From positions 744,001-808,000 of the forward strand of contig JACKNG010000001.1 of NCBI GenBank assembly GCA_024235015.1: a stretch of 64,000 bases of DNA. Direction: 5' to 3'. This document shows, piece after piece, positions 17,008 through 25,570 of the stretch; within the stretch, counting starts at the first letter, position 1, and each line of letters starts with the position of its first letter. The notes below the pieces were generated by a model, which made no database searches, was not told the DNA's origin, and saw only the letters and a list, made by a program, of their open reading frames with translations. A program made the position numbers and the translations under genes. This stretch comes from Gammaproteobacteria bacterium. GTDB taxonomy: Bacteria > Pseudomonadota > Gammaproteobacteria > Ga0077536.

Positions 17008-18381
17008 TTACTGCAACTCGTCCATCGAGAACTGGCCAGTGATGGCGGCAGAGATCAGAGCGCTGCGACGCTCCTTCAACAATTCGATGGAGAGCCTTAT
17101 GTGGTCCCGGACGGGAGTCGAAGTCTCTGCGTCCCGTGTTAGATACGCAACGATCTCCTCCTGCTCGGCAATCGGCGGTAGAGGGATCTTAAGGTCACCG
17201 TATCGTGTCGGACTCAAATTTGCCTGACCAATGGCAGGGATCGCATTCTTTCGGGCGAAATCCAGAAACGTCGATGCATTGAGTAGCGTAGCCAAGTATT
17301 GGGCTGTCGCGCGATGATTTACACGGATACGAACAAGATAAGAAGCGAAGGTCAATGAGGTCTCTGGGTCAAAATCCACGATCCCAACTTTCGCGATCTG
17401 ATCGAGGCTGTTTGTTCGATTGAAGAGCAGATCATCTCGACGAAGCAACAGTTTTTTATCAGCTTCGGCAATCATCCCGGACTTCGAAATGTCAACGCGG
17501 CCATCCACGATACAACTCATTCGAAGAACTGCAATGTCACCTTCGTCCCTAATATTCTCCGAAAGACCGTAGTCCGATGAGGTCCACGTGCGCTTCAGCT
17601 GGCACACATCCCAATGCGCTGGAATCTCACCCAGCCATTCCTGGCCGGAGGGCTTGAGTGGGACGTCGGGGTCGAGGCCGCGGGTGACGAATCGGCTGAT
17701 GAGGGCGGCGCGCTTTTCTTCGAGCAGGGCCAGCATGCGCTCCTTCTCGGCTATCAGCCCGTCAATGCGGGCGGTTTCGCGATCGAGGTAGTCGGCGATG
17801 AGGCATTGAATATCTTGGCTTGGAAAGGGCAGGTGATGCTTCCGAAGGATATCGGGCGACACGCGCTTAAGACCGCCTGCACCAGTCATCGACGCCTCAC
17901 CGTCTTGTTTAAACCTGATGGACTGGAAGTAGTAGAAAAGAAATCTCCCCTCAGCCCTGGTCGGGCGAATCACGAACAGCTCTGAGCTTCCAAATCCTTT
18001 GCCGCTGACGAGGGCATCGGTAATTGCAATATTGCCGTTCTCGAAGCAAGGGGTGACCTTTGCCAGGACAATATCGCCATCCTCGAAGGCCGTGTAGGAA
18101 GAACCATATTTCGCGAACTTATCCACATTCGGAATGAAGTACCCGCTCTTCACCCGATCCATTGGCAAGAACGTGAGGTCGTCATCCTCATCAAGTCCAT
18201 CGAAACTTACCGACGGATTCAACTCGCACACGTAGCGAAGCGGAATGGTCTCCCAAGCTTGCGAGCCGGAGTCAGCCCCGTTCACTCCGCCACCTTGCCC
18301 TGCAATCCCCGAAGCGCGTTCTCCACGGCTACCGGTTCCGCCTCGGTTCGGGGAATCGGGACGGCTAACTGAGCCCCTCAT
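17008..18381 (-). CDS. hsdS: Type I restriction-modification specificity subunit (HsdS)
   Basis: 457 aa with the two target-recognition-domain layout of HsdS. The first TRD begins around IPLRYVCELNPS and ends in the conserved helix REKERMLALLEEKR-type spacer (DYLDRETARIDGLIAEK). The second runs from IPAHWDVCQLKRTW to LPPIAEQEEIVAYL plus a second helical spacer. The first ~40 residues are Gly/Ser/Arg-rich, and the true start could be internal, but ATG 18381 overlaps the upstream stop (ATGA). The second TRD is markedly AT-richer than its surroundings, as expected for exchanged recognition domains. The DNA target cannot be predicted here. Confidence 0.93.
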   Translation of the reverse strand: MRGSVSRPDSPNRGGTGSRGERASGIAGQGGGVNGADSGSQAWETIPLRYVCELNPSVSFDGLDEDDDLTFLPMDRVKSGYFIPNVDKFAKYGSSYTAFEDGDIVLAKVTPCFENGNIAITDALVSGKGFGSSELFVIRPTRAEGRFLFYYFQSIRFKQDGEASMTGAGGLKRVSPDILRKHHLPFPSQDIQCLIADYLDRETARIDGLIAEKERMLALLEEKRAALISRFVTRGLDPDVPLKPSGQEWLGEIPAHWDVCQLKRTWTSSDYGLSENIRDEGDIAVLRMSCIVDGRVDISKSGMIAEADKKLLLRRDDLLFNRTNSLDQIAKVGIVDFDPETSLTFASYLVRIRVNHRATAQYLATLLNASTFLDFARKNAIPAIGQANLSPTRYGDLKIPLPPIAEQEEIVAYLTRDAETSTPVRDHIRLSIELLKERRSALISAAITGQFSMDELQ

Positions 18382-20255
18382 GGCTCCTTCTCCACCCGGT
18401 ACGCCTGCTCCGGGTCATTCGGCTTATCAGGCCGCGTCATACGAATCCGCCCTGCGGCCAGGAGCGGGCGCAGGTAGTCCTGGCGCACAGTCTCGACCTT
18501 GCGGGCCAGCAATCGGGCCAGTTCCTCGGCGCGGTAGTCCTGCTGACGACAGAGGGCGACGACCAGTTCCCGGATTTCCGCTGGGGGGTGGCGGCGGCCG
18601 ATGGCGCCGACCCGGGCTGCCAGCTCGCCGGGCAGTTCGTTCAACAGCGCGCGCCGGGCCGCCTCCGCCGCCGGGTCGGAGTTACTGGATAGCGCCCCAG
18701 GGTTACTGGATAAGCGTTCAGGGTTACTGGATAAGCCCGCCGGGTTACTGGACAAGCCTCGCTCACCGCCGAGCAGGGTGTCCGTGGGCTGATACCAGGT
18801 GGCCGAACCCCGGCCGTGCTGCTGCAGCAGGCCGGCATCACGCAGTTTTTTCAAACCATGGCTGGCGGCCAGGGTGTCCACCTTGTTGATGTCGCGCCAG
18901 GTCGCGTTGTCGATGGCGCCGGCTTCACGGGTCACGACCAGGGCGCGGGCCTCGGCCTCGGAGAGATGCAGATCCTTGAAGCGCGCCAACCAGTCCAGGT
19001 CGTCCGGCCCCAGGAAATGATGAAAGAACAGGCGCACGACGAACTGCTCCCGGCCGCGGTCGGACTCGAACAGGGGCGGTGCAAGCCCGGCCTGTGCGCA
19101 CATCTCGCGCATGACCCGCACGCCGCTGCCCTTGGTCTCGGCAAAGCGGGTGTCGTACAGCGCGGCCGCCAGCTTGGGGTTGCGCGGCAGGGAACCGGGC
19201 TCACCGAGGTGCTCGGGCGATTTGAGGGAGAAACCGGGATTGCGAATTTCCAGGCGGTTGCTGTAACGGATGATCTGCACCGGTGCCTGGCTGCGGTAGC
19301 TGCGGTGCATCAGGGCATTGACCACCGCCTCACGGATGACGCGCTGTGGCACCACCGGGCTGTCCTTGCGCTGCAGATCACCTTCGGCGAGACCAAAGGC
19401 CTTGGGCAGGTCGTCGACGATGGCGGCCTGAACGCGACGGATGAGCCGGAACAAAGGGTCGCGCAGTTCCAGGCTGTCGAAGCGCCGCTCCGGGTCTGGC
19501 ACCCACTCGCGGCCCGGTACGCGGATGTAATCGACCCGCGTCATGGGAAAGCTGCGGCGCAGGGCCACCGGCTTGCCGAAGAGCGTAAGTCCGGCCACGG
19601 TCGGTTGCCAGTGGCCGCGATCGTTCAGTCGAACGCAGCCCAGCGCCTGGAGCAGTTCGTCGTCGCTCCAGCGCAATTCCTCGGCATCGGGATTGGCCTC
19701 GCGCCGTGACTGGCGGTAGTCGGCGATGGCCTCGGGCGAGAAATCCTCGAGCGTGGCATCCGGGACGAGCCCGGCATCGAAGCTCTCGACCTGCCGCTCC
19801 TGGTAGAGCGCGATCAGGTCGTCCTCGGTGCAATGCTGGTCGGTGCTGCCGATTCGCCGGAAGGCGCCGCGGGGTAGACCCTGCGCCTTGAAGTAGATGG
19901 GCTTGTCCTGCGCCGGTGCCTCCGGCACGAAGACTGCGATCACGGCCTTGCCATCGATCGCATCGGTCTGGATTTCGAGCCGCAGGGGGCGATTGAACAG
20001 GCTGGCCGCCTGGCTGGCCAGGTCCGCGCTGACTTTGTCCGGATGGTCGAGGCCTTGCACTTCATAGGACGGGAACAGCGCCAACTCTTCCCGCGTGATT
20101 CCGAGCAGCAACCAGCCGCCGCCAAGGCCGGGTTCGTTGGCGAAGGCGCAGACGGTTTCCAGCAGCGATTTGCCGACTTCAGAAGCCGCCTTGGCCTCGA
20201 TGCGCTCATTCTCGTCGAGCAGGTTGAGGCGTTCCAGCAACTCCCGTGCCGTCAC
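18378..20255 (-). CDS. AlbA_2/Schlafen-type ATP- or nucleic-acid-binding protein within the hsd operon
   Basis: 625 aa from GTG 20255, which overlaps the hsdM stop (GTGA). The N-terminal AlbA_2/Schlafen domain is clear (NERIEAKAASEVGKS, then ETVCAFANEPGLGGG). A central GHKL-like/HATPase_c_4 region follows (VIREAVVNALMHRSYRS, then TKGSGVRVMRE), as in COG2865 'predicted transcriptional regulators'. The C-terminal part carries winged-helix modules around a Ser/Asn/Pro repeat linker. Proteins of this type are common passengers between hsdM and hsdS, where they may control R-M expression or bind RNA; the role is unproven. The frame upstream of the GTG, to 20708, is antisense noise over hsdM. Confidence 0.85.
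   Translation of the reverse strand: MTARELLERLNLLDENERIEAKAASEVGKSLLETVCAFANEPGLGGGWLLLGITREELALFPSYEVQGLDHPDKVSADLASQAASLFNRPLRLEIQTDAIDGKAVIAVFVPEAPAQDKPIYFKAQGLPRGAFRRIGSTDQHCTEDDLIALYQERQVESFDAGLVPDATLEDFSPEAIADYRQSRREANPDAEELRWSDDELLQALGCVRLNDRGHWQPTVAGLTLFGKPVALRRSFPMTRVDYIRVPGREWVPDPERRFDSLELRDPLFRLIRRVQAAIVDDLPKAFGLAEGDLQRKDSPVVPQRVIREAVVNALMHRSYRSQAPVQIIRYSNRLEIRNPGFSLKSPEHLGEPGSLPRNPKLAAALYDTRFAETKGSGVRVMREMCAQAGLAPPLFESDRGREQFVVRLFFHHFLGPDDLDWLARFKDLHLSEAEARALVVTREAGAIDNATWRDINKVDTLAASHGLKKLRDAGLLQQHGRGSATWYQPTDTLLGGERGLSSNPAGLSSNPERLSSNPGALSSNSDPAAEAARRALLNELPGELAARVGAIGRRHPPAEIRELVVALCRQQDYRAEELARLLARKVETVRQDYLRPLLAAGRIRMTRPDKPNDPEQAYRVEKEP
18681..18764 (-). repeat. Four in-frame 21-bp tandem repeats (LSSNP heptads) in the AlbA-domain gene
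   Basis: The plus strand shows GTTACTGGA at 18681, 18702, 18723 and 18744, exactly 21 bp apart. On the coding strand each unit encodes a heptad of the form xLSSNPx, making a flexible linker between globular parts. Because the unit is a multiple of three, slippage would change linker length without breaking the frame. Confidence 0.9.
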
Positions 20256-22381
20256 TCCGTCACCTCGCGCAGCAGCGCCAGGATGCGCTTCTCCACCTCG
20301 GCCAGTTCCGCATCGATCTCGGCGAGCGGCCGCGGCGGCCGGTACTGGAAGAACACGCGATTGAAGTTGATCTCGTAGCCCACCTTGCCGATGCCGCCGT
20401 CTTGTTCGTCGCGCGTCTCGCGGTCGATCCAGGCATCGGCCACGTAGGGCCGGACCTTGCGCAGCACGTAGCTGAGGATGTCCTCCTTCAACGGAATGTT
20501 CTCGAAGTCCTTCAGCGCCGGATCGGGCTCGTACTCGATGTGCTTGCCCTTGCCGGCGGCATACAGGCCCAGCAGGGCATCGAACTCGTCCGCGGCGAGG
20601 TCGGCGGGCAGAGTCTGGGCGGGGAACAGGGCGGCGCGGTCGAGCGGCTCGACCTTGTGGCGCCTGGCGATGACGGCCGCCGCCTCGGGGTCCATCGTGG
20701 TGAAACACTCGCGGAAGATTTTCTTCTGCGCGGTACCTTTGGCCCCCTTCGCCCAGCCCTCGATGTCGTCGGGCAGGGTCTTGAACACCTGCTGCACGGC
20801 ATCCCAGGCCTGGTTCCAGTCGGGCAGCGGCTCGCTGCCCAGCTCGTCCTGCACGGCCTGCAGGGCGTCGTACAGCTCGGGGCAGGTATTGAGGAAGCGT
20901 TCGCGCGCTTCCTCGGTGATCTCGAAGCGCAGGCGCAGCGGGCGTAGCACGCTGATTCGGCGGTAGCCGAAATCGGTGTTGTCGAAGACCCGGCTGGTCT
21001 GGCTCGCTTCCATGGCGCCGTGTTCACAGGTGATGGCGTCGAGGGCGGCCTGGCCGAGGAAGCGGCGCTTGTCACCCAGGCTGCGCTTCATCGGCGTATA
21101 GCGCTCGCGGGCGTCGATGAGCTGGATTCTGCCTTGGCGGTGCGCGCTCTTGCGGTTGGTGACCACCCAGATGAAGGTGCCGATGCCGGTGTTGTAGAAC
21201 ATCTGCTCGGGCAGAGCGACGATGGCTTCGAGTTGGTCGCGCTCGATGATCCAGCGGCGGATCTCGCTTTCGCCGCTGCCGGCGCCGCCGGTGAAGAGCG
21301 GCGAGCCATTGAAGACGATGGCGGTGCGCGAACCGGGCTTGTCGCGATTCCCCGCCTGGTAGTCCTCGAACTTGCTCATCATGTAAAGCAGGAACAGCAG
21401 GGCGCCGTCGTTGACGCGGGGCAGCTTGCCGCCGTAGCCACGGAAGTTGGGCCAGCGGTCGATGATCTTCTTCTCTGCCTTCCAGTCCACGCCGAAGGGC
21501 GGATTGGCCAGCAGGTAGTCGAAATGCAGGTCCGGGAACGGATCGTCGGTGAGGGTATTGCCCAGCACCACCTGGCCGTCCTTGTGGCCCTTGATCAGGA
21601 GGTCCGAGGCGGCCACAGCGTAGGACCGCGGGTTGTAATCCTGACCGAAGACTTTGACCGTGGCCTGCTCGTTGTGGGCGCGAATCCAGTTCTGTGCTTC
21701 GGCCAGCATGCCGCCGGTGCCACAGGCTGGATCACAGACGGTGACGATGACGCCGGCCTGGGTCAGCACATCGGTGTCCGGTTCCAGCAGCAGGTTGACC
21801 ATGAGCTGGATGACTTCGCGCGGTGTGAAGTGGTCGCCCGCGGTTTCGTTAGCCGCCTCGTTGAAGCGCCGGATCAGGTCCTCGAACACCAGCCCCATGG
21901 TGATGTTGTCGACCCGGCGCGGATGCAGGTCGATCTCAGCGAACTGCGCCACCACCTGGTAGAGGCGGTTGGACTCTTCGAGCTTCTCGATCTCCTTGTC
22001 GAACTCGAAGCGCTCGAAGATCTTGCGGACGTTCTCGGAGAAACCGGCAATGTAGTCGGCGAGATGGCGGCCGATGTTGTCGGGGTCGCCCTTCAGTTTC
22101 TGAAAGTCGAGGCGGCTGTGGTTGTGGAAGCCGAGCGGGGTGCCTTCGTCGTCCTTGGCGAGATTGTTGAGGACAGGATCGATGTTGGAGACGTTCTTGG
22201 CCTCAAGCTCGGCGTGGCGTTTCAGAACGGCGTCCTTGCTCGGGGCCAGGACCGCATCGAAGCGGCGCAGCACTGTCAGCGGCAACATTACGCGTTCGTA
22301 CTGCGGCGGACGATAGGGGCCACGGAGCAGATCGGCGACGGACCAGATGAAGTTGGCGAGGGTCTGAAAGCTGGCGCTCAT
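20252..22381 (-). CDS. hsdM: Type I restriction-modification DNA methyltransferase (HsdM)
   Basis: N6-adenine methyltransferase subunit, 709 aa from ATG 22381 (AGGA about 10 nt upstream; the longer frame to 22450 lacks a ribosome site). An N-terminal helical HsdM_N domain is followed by SAM motif I DPACGTGGM (~218) and catalytic motif NPPFG (~295). The C-terminal extension beyond ~480 aa carries further helices, typical of the long HsdM subtype. First gene of the operon. It partners HsdS for host methylation and HsdR for restriction. Confidence 0.95.
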   Translation of the reverse strand: MSASFQTLANFIWSVADLLRGPYRPPQYERVMLPLTVLRRFDAVLAPSKDAVLKRHAELEAKNVSNIDPVLNNLAKDDEGTPLGFHNHSRLDFQKLKGDPDNIGRHLADYIAGFSENVRKIFERFEFDKEIEKLEESNRLYQVVAQFAEIDLHPRRVDNITMGLVFEDLIRRFNEAANETAGDHFTPREVIQLMVNLLLEPDTDVLTQAGVIVTVCDPACGTGGMLAEAQNWIRAHNEQATVKVFGQDYNPRSYAVAASDLLIKGHKDGQVVLGNTLTDDPFPDLHFDYLLANPPFGVDWKAEKKIIDRWPNFRGYGGKLPRVNDGALLFLLYMMSKFEDYQAGNRDKPGSRTAIVFNGSPLFTGGAGSGESEIRRWIIERDQLEAIVALPEQMFYNTGIGTFIWVVTNRKSAHRQGRIQLIDARERYTPMKRSLGDKRRFLGQAALDAITCEHGAMEASQTSRVFDNTDFGYRRISVLRPLRLRFEITEEARERFLNTCPELYDALQAVQDELGSEPLPDWNQAWDAVQQVFKTLPDDIEGWAKGAKGTAQKKIFRECFTTMDPEAAAVIARRHKVEPLDRAALFPAQTLPADLAADEFDALLGLYAAGKGKHIEYEPDPALKDFENIPLKEDILSYVLRKVRPYVADAWIDRETRDEQDGGIGKVGYEINFNRVFFQYRPPRPLAEIDAELAEVEKRILALLREVTE

Positions 22382-22598
22382 GCTGGGATCCTGGGACGTG
22401 CAATCTTTACCGGGACGGACGCATTCGGTGCGGCAAAGAACGAAACCCACACAGGTTTTTGATTTTCTTTATTTTTAACCAGGAGCTGGGCGAATACCAT
22501 CGCCCGCCCCAGCGCAAAAGGTGGCGGGTGTACAGAGAACCGCCACTACGCTCACTCCGGTGTCCACATCGGCAACCGGGCGCGGCAGAGTCTAACGT
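22382..22598. promoter_or_regulatory. Promoter region of the hsd-ptu operon and right edge of the defence island
   Basis: 217 bp without a gene between hsdM (starting leftwards at 22381) and the end of mazG at 22599. It contains the most AT-rich stretch of the neighbourhood (22455-22482, runs of T/A such as TTTTTGATTTTCTTTATTTTT), which on the minus strand would serve as an AT-rich promoter or UP-type region for hsdM. Exact hexamers cannot be called. The GC content returns to host level to its right. Confidence 0.45.
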
Positions 22599-23000
22599 TC
22601 ACGCCCCGTCCGCCCCGCCCGGCTCGTCTTCCAGCTCGCTGTACTTCACCGCCCTGCCGCGCACCCTGTCGGCCGGGTAGCGCTCGGCGTTGCGCGCGAT
22701 CTTGGCGTTGGCGGCATCGAGGAGATCGATGTCGAGCTTGTCGGCCAGCCGCACGAGGTAGATGAGGACGTCGGCCAGTTCCTCGCCGACTTCGGCCCGC
22801 TTCGCATCGGTCAGCGCGGCACTGGTAGCCCCATCCAGCCACAGAAAGTGTTCCATGACCTCGGCCGCCTCGCAGGCCAGGGCCATGGCGAGGTTCTTCG
22901 GCGTGTGGAACTGCTCCCAGTCGCGTGCGGCCGCGAACGCACGCAGGCGTTCGCGCAGGTCGGCTAGCGCGGCGCGGTCGGCGTGGTCTGGCGTGGTCAT
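22599..23000 (-). CDS. MazG-like nucleotide pyrophosphohydrolase
   Basis: 133-aa all-alpha NTP-PPase of the MazG-like/RS21-C6 (DCTPP1) group, removing unwanted (d)NTPs by hydrolysis to NMP and pyrophosphate. The metal site is visible as E-x-x-E in ACEAAEVMEHF and E-x-x-D in GEELADVLIYL, spaced as in the family. The preceding W-E-Q-F-H-TPKNLA is also typical. The length is that of a single-domain enzyme. Start ATG 23000 lacks a strong ribosome site. It is the first host-like gene beyond the defence island and may be independent of it, though MazG-like enzymes do occur near phage-defence loci. Confidence 0.88.
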   Translation of the reverse strand: MTTPDHADRAALADLRERLRAFAAARDWEQFHTPKNLAMALACEAAEVMEHFLWLDGATSAALTDAKRAEVGEELADVLIYLVRLADKLDIDLLDAANAKIARNAERYPADRVRGRAVKYSELEDEPGGADGA

Positions 23001-23093
23001 GGCGCTGCGGCACCGGCGTGCGTAGGGCTCGCCGGCGATTGTGCCATCACCGCCGCTGCCGGCGGAAACGCGGACGCGGTGTCGCGCGACGCC

Positions 23094-24110
23094 TCAGGTC
23101 GCGGCGAAGAAACGGTCGAAGAAGAGCTGCTCCTCGGGCAGGCCCTTGGCGCGCAGCAGGCGGGCGACGGTCTCGCACATCTCGGGCGCGCCGCACAGGT
23201 AGACGTCGAGATCGCTGGCGTTGTCGACCTCGCGCTGGATGGCCTGGGTGACGTTGCCGACCGCGCCGTCCCAGGCGTCGCCGTCCTGCAGGCCGTCGAG
23301 CGTGGGCACGTAGCGCAGGCCGGGCAGTTTGCCGCCGAGCGTGGCGAGCTCGTCCTCGCACGGCAGGTCGGCGGGACGACGCGCGCCGTAATAGAACGTG
23401 AAGGCGCGCGTGTCGCCGGCCGCGGCCGCGGCGCGCAGCATGGCCAGGATCGGCGCGAGACCCGAACCGATGGCAGCGAACAGCACCGGGCGTTCGCCGT
23501 CGCGCAGGTAACTCGTACCGAAGGGGCCGCGCAGGGCGAGTTCCGCGCCCGGCTCGAGCGCGGTGACGCGATCGGAGAAGGCGCCGCCCGCGATGCGCTT
23601 GAGCACGAAGGCGAGTTCGCCGCTGCCGTCGGGCGCCGAGGCCATCGAGTAGCTGCGCCGCACCGGGGCGCCGTCGGCGTCGAGGGTGAGCTCGGCGTAC
23701 TGGCCGGCGTAGAAGGTGAACGGTTCCGGCAGCTGCAGGCGCAATTCCCACAACTCGGCCGTCAGCGCGGTGGCCGCGGTTACCGTCGCCGTGGCGTCCT
23801 GCGGCGTGAGCATGGGGCGTGCGCGGGCGTCGGGGCGGCGGTCGTCCTGGATGAGCAGATCGGTCAGCGGCGTCGCGCAGCACATCAGCGCCCAGCCTTC
23901 CTCGCGCTCGGCGTCCGGCAGGGAGTAGGCCGAGGCATGGCCGAAGTCGACCTCGCCGTCCTCGACCAGGTACTTGCAGGTCGAGCAGTTGCCGTGGCGG
24001 CAGCCGTACTTGAGATCGATGCCGGCGCGCAGCGCGGCGTCGAGAATGGTTTCGCCCTCGGCGACTTCGAAAGTCTCGCCACCGGGGGCGAGTTCGACTT
24101 CGTAGCTCAT
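23094..24110 (-). CDS. Soluble diiron monooxygenase reductase component (2Fe-2S/FAD/NAD)
   Basis: 338 aa from ATG 24110. An N-terminal plant-type ferredoxin with Cys37, Cys42, Cys45 and a later Cys77/78 (YGCRHGNCSTCKY ... LMCCAT) precedes an FAD-binding ferredoxin-reductase domain (RRSYSMAS) and a NAD-binding domain (AAIGSGLAPILAML ... VYLCGAPEM). It passes electrons from NADH to the diiron hydroxylase encoded upstream. The architecture matches DmpP, MmoC and PrmB. Last gene of a four-gene operon, 81 bp after the coupling-protein gene. Cytoplasmic. Confidence 0.93.
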   Translation of the reverse strand: MSYEVELAPGGETFEVAEGETILDAALRAGIDLKYGCRHGNCSTCKYLVEDGEVDFGHASAYSLPDAEREEGWALMCCATPLTDLLIQDDRRPDARARPMLTPQDATATVTAATALTAELWELRLQLPEPFTFYAGQYAELTLDADGAPVRRSYSMASAPDGSGELAFVLKRIAGGAFSDRVTALEPGAELALRGPFGTSYLRDGERPVLFAAIGSGLAPILAMLRAAAAAGDTRAFTFYYGARRPADLPCEDELATLGGKLPGLRYVPTLDGLQDGDAWDGAVGNVTQAIQREVDNASDLDVYLCGAPEMCETVARLLRAKGLPEEQLFFDRFFAAT

Positions 24111-24191
24111 GATGCTCGGCTCAGGCCGGGACGGCACACAGGTAGCCACCGCCGCCGGCAGGCAGTGGCGGCGACCGGCACGCCGCGGGGT

Positions 24192-24500
24192 TCAGGAACG
24201 GTGGATCTCGGTGACGTCGCTGGTCAGGGTGAAGGTGTAGGGATCGGTCTTCACCCGGCCGATGTAGCTCGACATGATCACCAGCCACTGCGACATCGAG
24301 ATCTCGTTGCCGAGTTCCTCCGACACCTTGCGCAGGTCGACCTCGATGTGCCCCTTGGGCGAGGTGATCTTCCAGAAGGTGTCGTGATCGGTGACGACGA
24401 GATCGGGGTCGGCCTCCTCCAGCACGTCGAGCGTGGCCTGGGCCTCGGGCGAACCCTGCATGAGGATCAACGAGACGTCGTCGCGGCCCTTGTCGCTCAT
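24192..24500 (-). CDS. Soluble diiron monooxygenase coupling/effector protein (MmoB/DmpM family)
   Basis: 102 aa from ATG 24500, which overlaps the beta-subunit stop (ATGA). Cofactorless small protein that docks on the hydroxylase and tunes oxygen activation. Family hallmarks are the early VSLILMQGSPEA, the central DLVVTDHDTFWKI, and IEVDLRKVSEELG followed by WLVIMSSYIGRV. The size is that of DmpM (about 90 aa) rather than MmoB (about 140 aa). Confidence 0.9.
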   Translation of the reverse strand: MSDKGRDDVSLILMQGSPEAQATLDVLEEADPDLVVTDHDTFWKITSPKGHIEVDLRKVSEELGNEISMSQWLVIMSSYIGRVKTDPYTFTLTSDVTEIHRS

Positions 24501-25570
24501 GCCGCACCCCCGAGCGGGCTGGAGTAGCCCAGTTCGCCGACCAGCTCGACCGTCGCGGCGCGCGCCCGCGCCAGCGCCTCGGCGTGGGTGGTGGCCGGTA
24601 CCGGGACCTTGTCGAAGGCCGGCGCCAGGGCGACGGCGGCCGCGTCGGCGCGACGCGTCCAGTCGTCCAGCCAGTGCTGGATGGTGTTGCGATTGGCAGC
24701 GGCGTCGGGATTGCTCTCGGCCACCGCGAGTTCGGCCAGGGCCCGTGCCGCGGCCACGTTGCGGCGGCGGTCGCGCTCGACGGTGAGGACGATCTGGGCG
24801 GCGACGGCATCGCGGTTGGGCAGCGCGGAGCGGCGTACCAGCTCGCTCACCGCGACCTGCTGCAGCAGCGGCGCCACGACCAGGTTGGCGCCGAGCATCA
24901 GCTCGGCCCAGTCGCGGCAGGTCATGATCGCTTCGGCCAGTGCGCGCGCCGGCTGGTAGGCCGGGTCTTCCAGCCAGTTGCGCTTGCCGAGACCGTCGTC
25001 GACGGCATCGCAATGGTGTTCGATCTCGACCAGGTAGCAGATCACGTCCTGGGCGTGGCGCAGGTGGTCGAAGGCCTGGAAGCAGATGGCGTTGCCGAGG
25101 GTATCGGACAGCGCCTCGCGCTGCGCCGGCGACATGGCGCGGAACACCGCGTACTCGAAGAACGACCACGCGCGGTAGTGCCCGCACAGCACGTCGCGCA
25201 CCCAGCGCGGATCGAGCTCGGCCAGGCTGCCGTCGAGCGCGGCGTCCTCGGTGGCGCGTTCGAGCGCGGTCTCCTGCTGCTCCTGGTGGCGCACGTAGGT
25301 GCGCTGCCACTGCTGCGCGGGATCGCGCCAGGCGAACCAGTCCGGCGCGCGCAGCGCGGTCGAGGCCGGGTCCCACAGCGGCGTACCGTCGTCGCGCAGC
25401 AGGTACCACTCGGTCTCCTCGATGCGCCCGGGGGCGCGGTCGAAGGCGAGGTGATCGGGCTGCATGTGCACCGTCAGCGCCTCGTACTCGGTGAGGCGGC
25501 GACGCTGCGGCTTGATGTAGGTGAAGTCGCGCGCGGTCTTCACCTGGGTGTCGCTGGCGCGTGCGCTCAT
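24497..25570 (-). CDS. Soluble diiron monooxygenase hydroxylase beta subunit
   Basis: 357-aa helical subunit with the ferritin-like fold but without the iron ligands, homologous to MmoY, DmpL and PrmC. Typical blocks are the early KPQRRRLTEYEALTVHMQP, the tryptophan-rich WYLLRDDGTPLWDP, and GHYRAWSFFEYAVFRAM. Start ATG 25570 overlaps the alpha stop (ATGA), so alpha and beta are translationally coupled. No gamma (MmoZ-like) gene follows, so the hydroxylase is probably alpha2beta2. Confidence 0.9.
   Translation of the reverse strand: MSARASDTQVKTARDFTYIKPQRRRLTEYEALTVHMQPDHLAFDRAPGRIEETEWYLLRDDGTPLWDPASTALRAPDWFAWRDPAQQWQRTYVRHQEQQETALERATEDAALDGSLAELDPRWVRDVLCGHYRAWSFFEYAVFRAMSPAQREALSDTLGNAICFQAFDHLRHAQDVICYLVEIEHHCDAVDDGLGKRNWLEDPAYQPARALAEAIMTCRDWAELMLGANLVVAPLLQQVAVSELVRRSALPNRDAVAAQIVLTVERDRRRNVAAARALAELAVAESNPDAAANRNTIQHWLDDWTRRADAAAVALAPAFDKVPVPATTHAEALARARAATVELVGELGYSSPLGGAA

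Noticed and set aside
20256..20708. N-terminal extension of the AlbA-domain protein
   Set aside because: This part overlaps the hsdM coding sequence on the same strand in another frame and is Arg/Gly-rich noise; the AlbA domain begins at GTG 20255.
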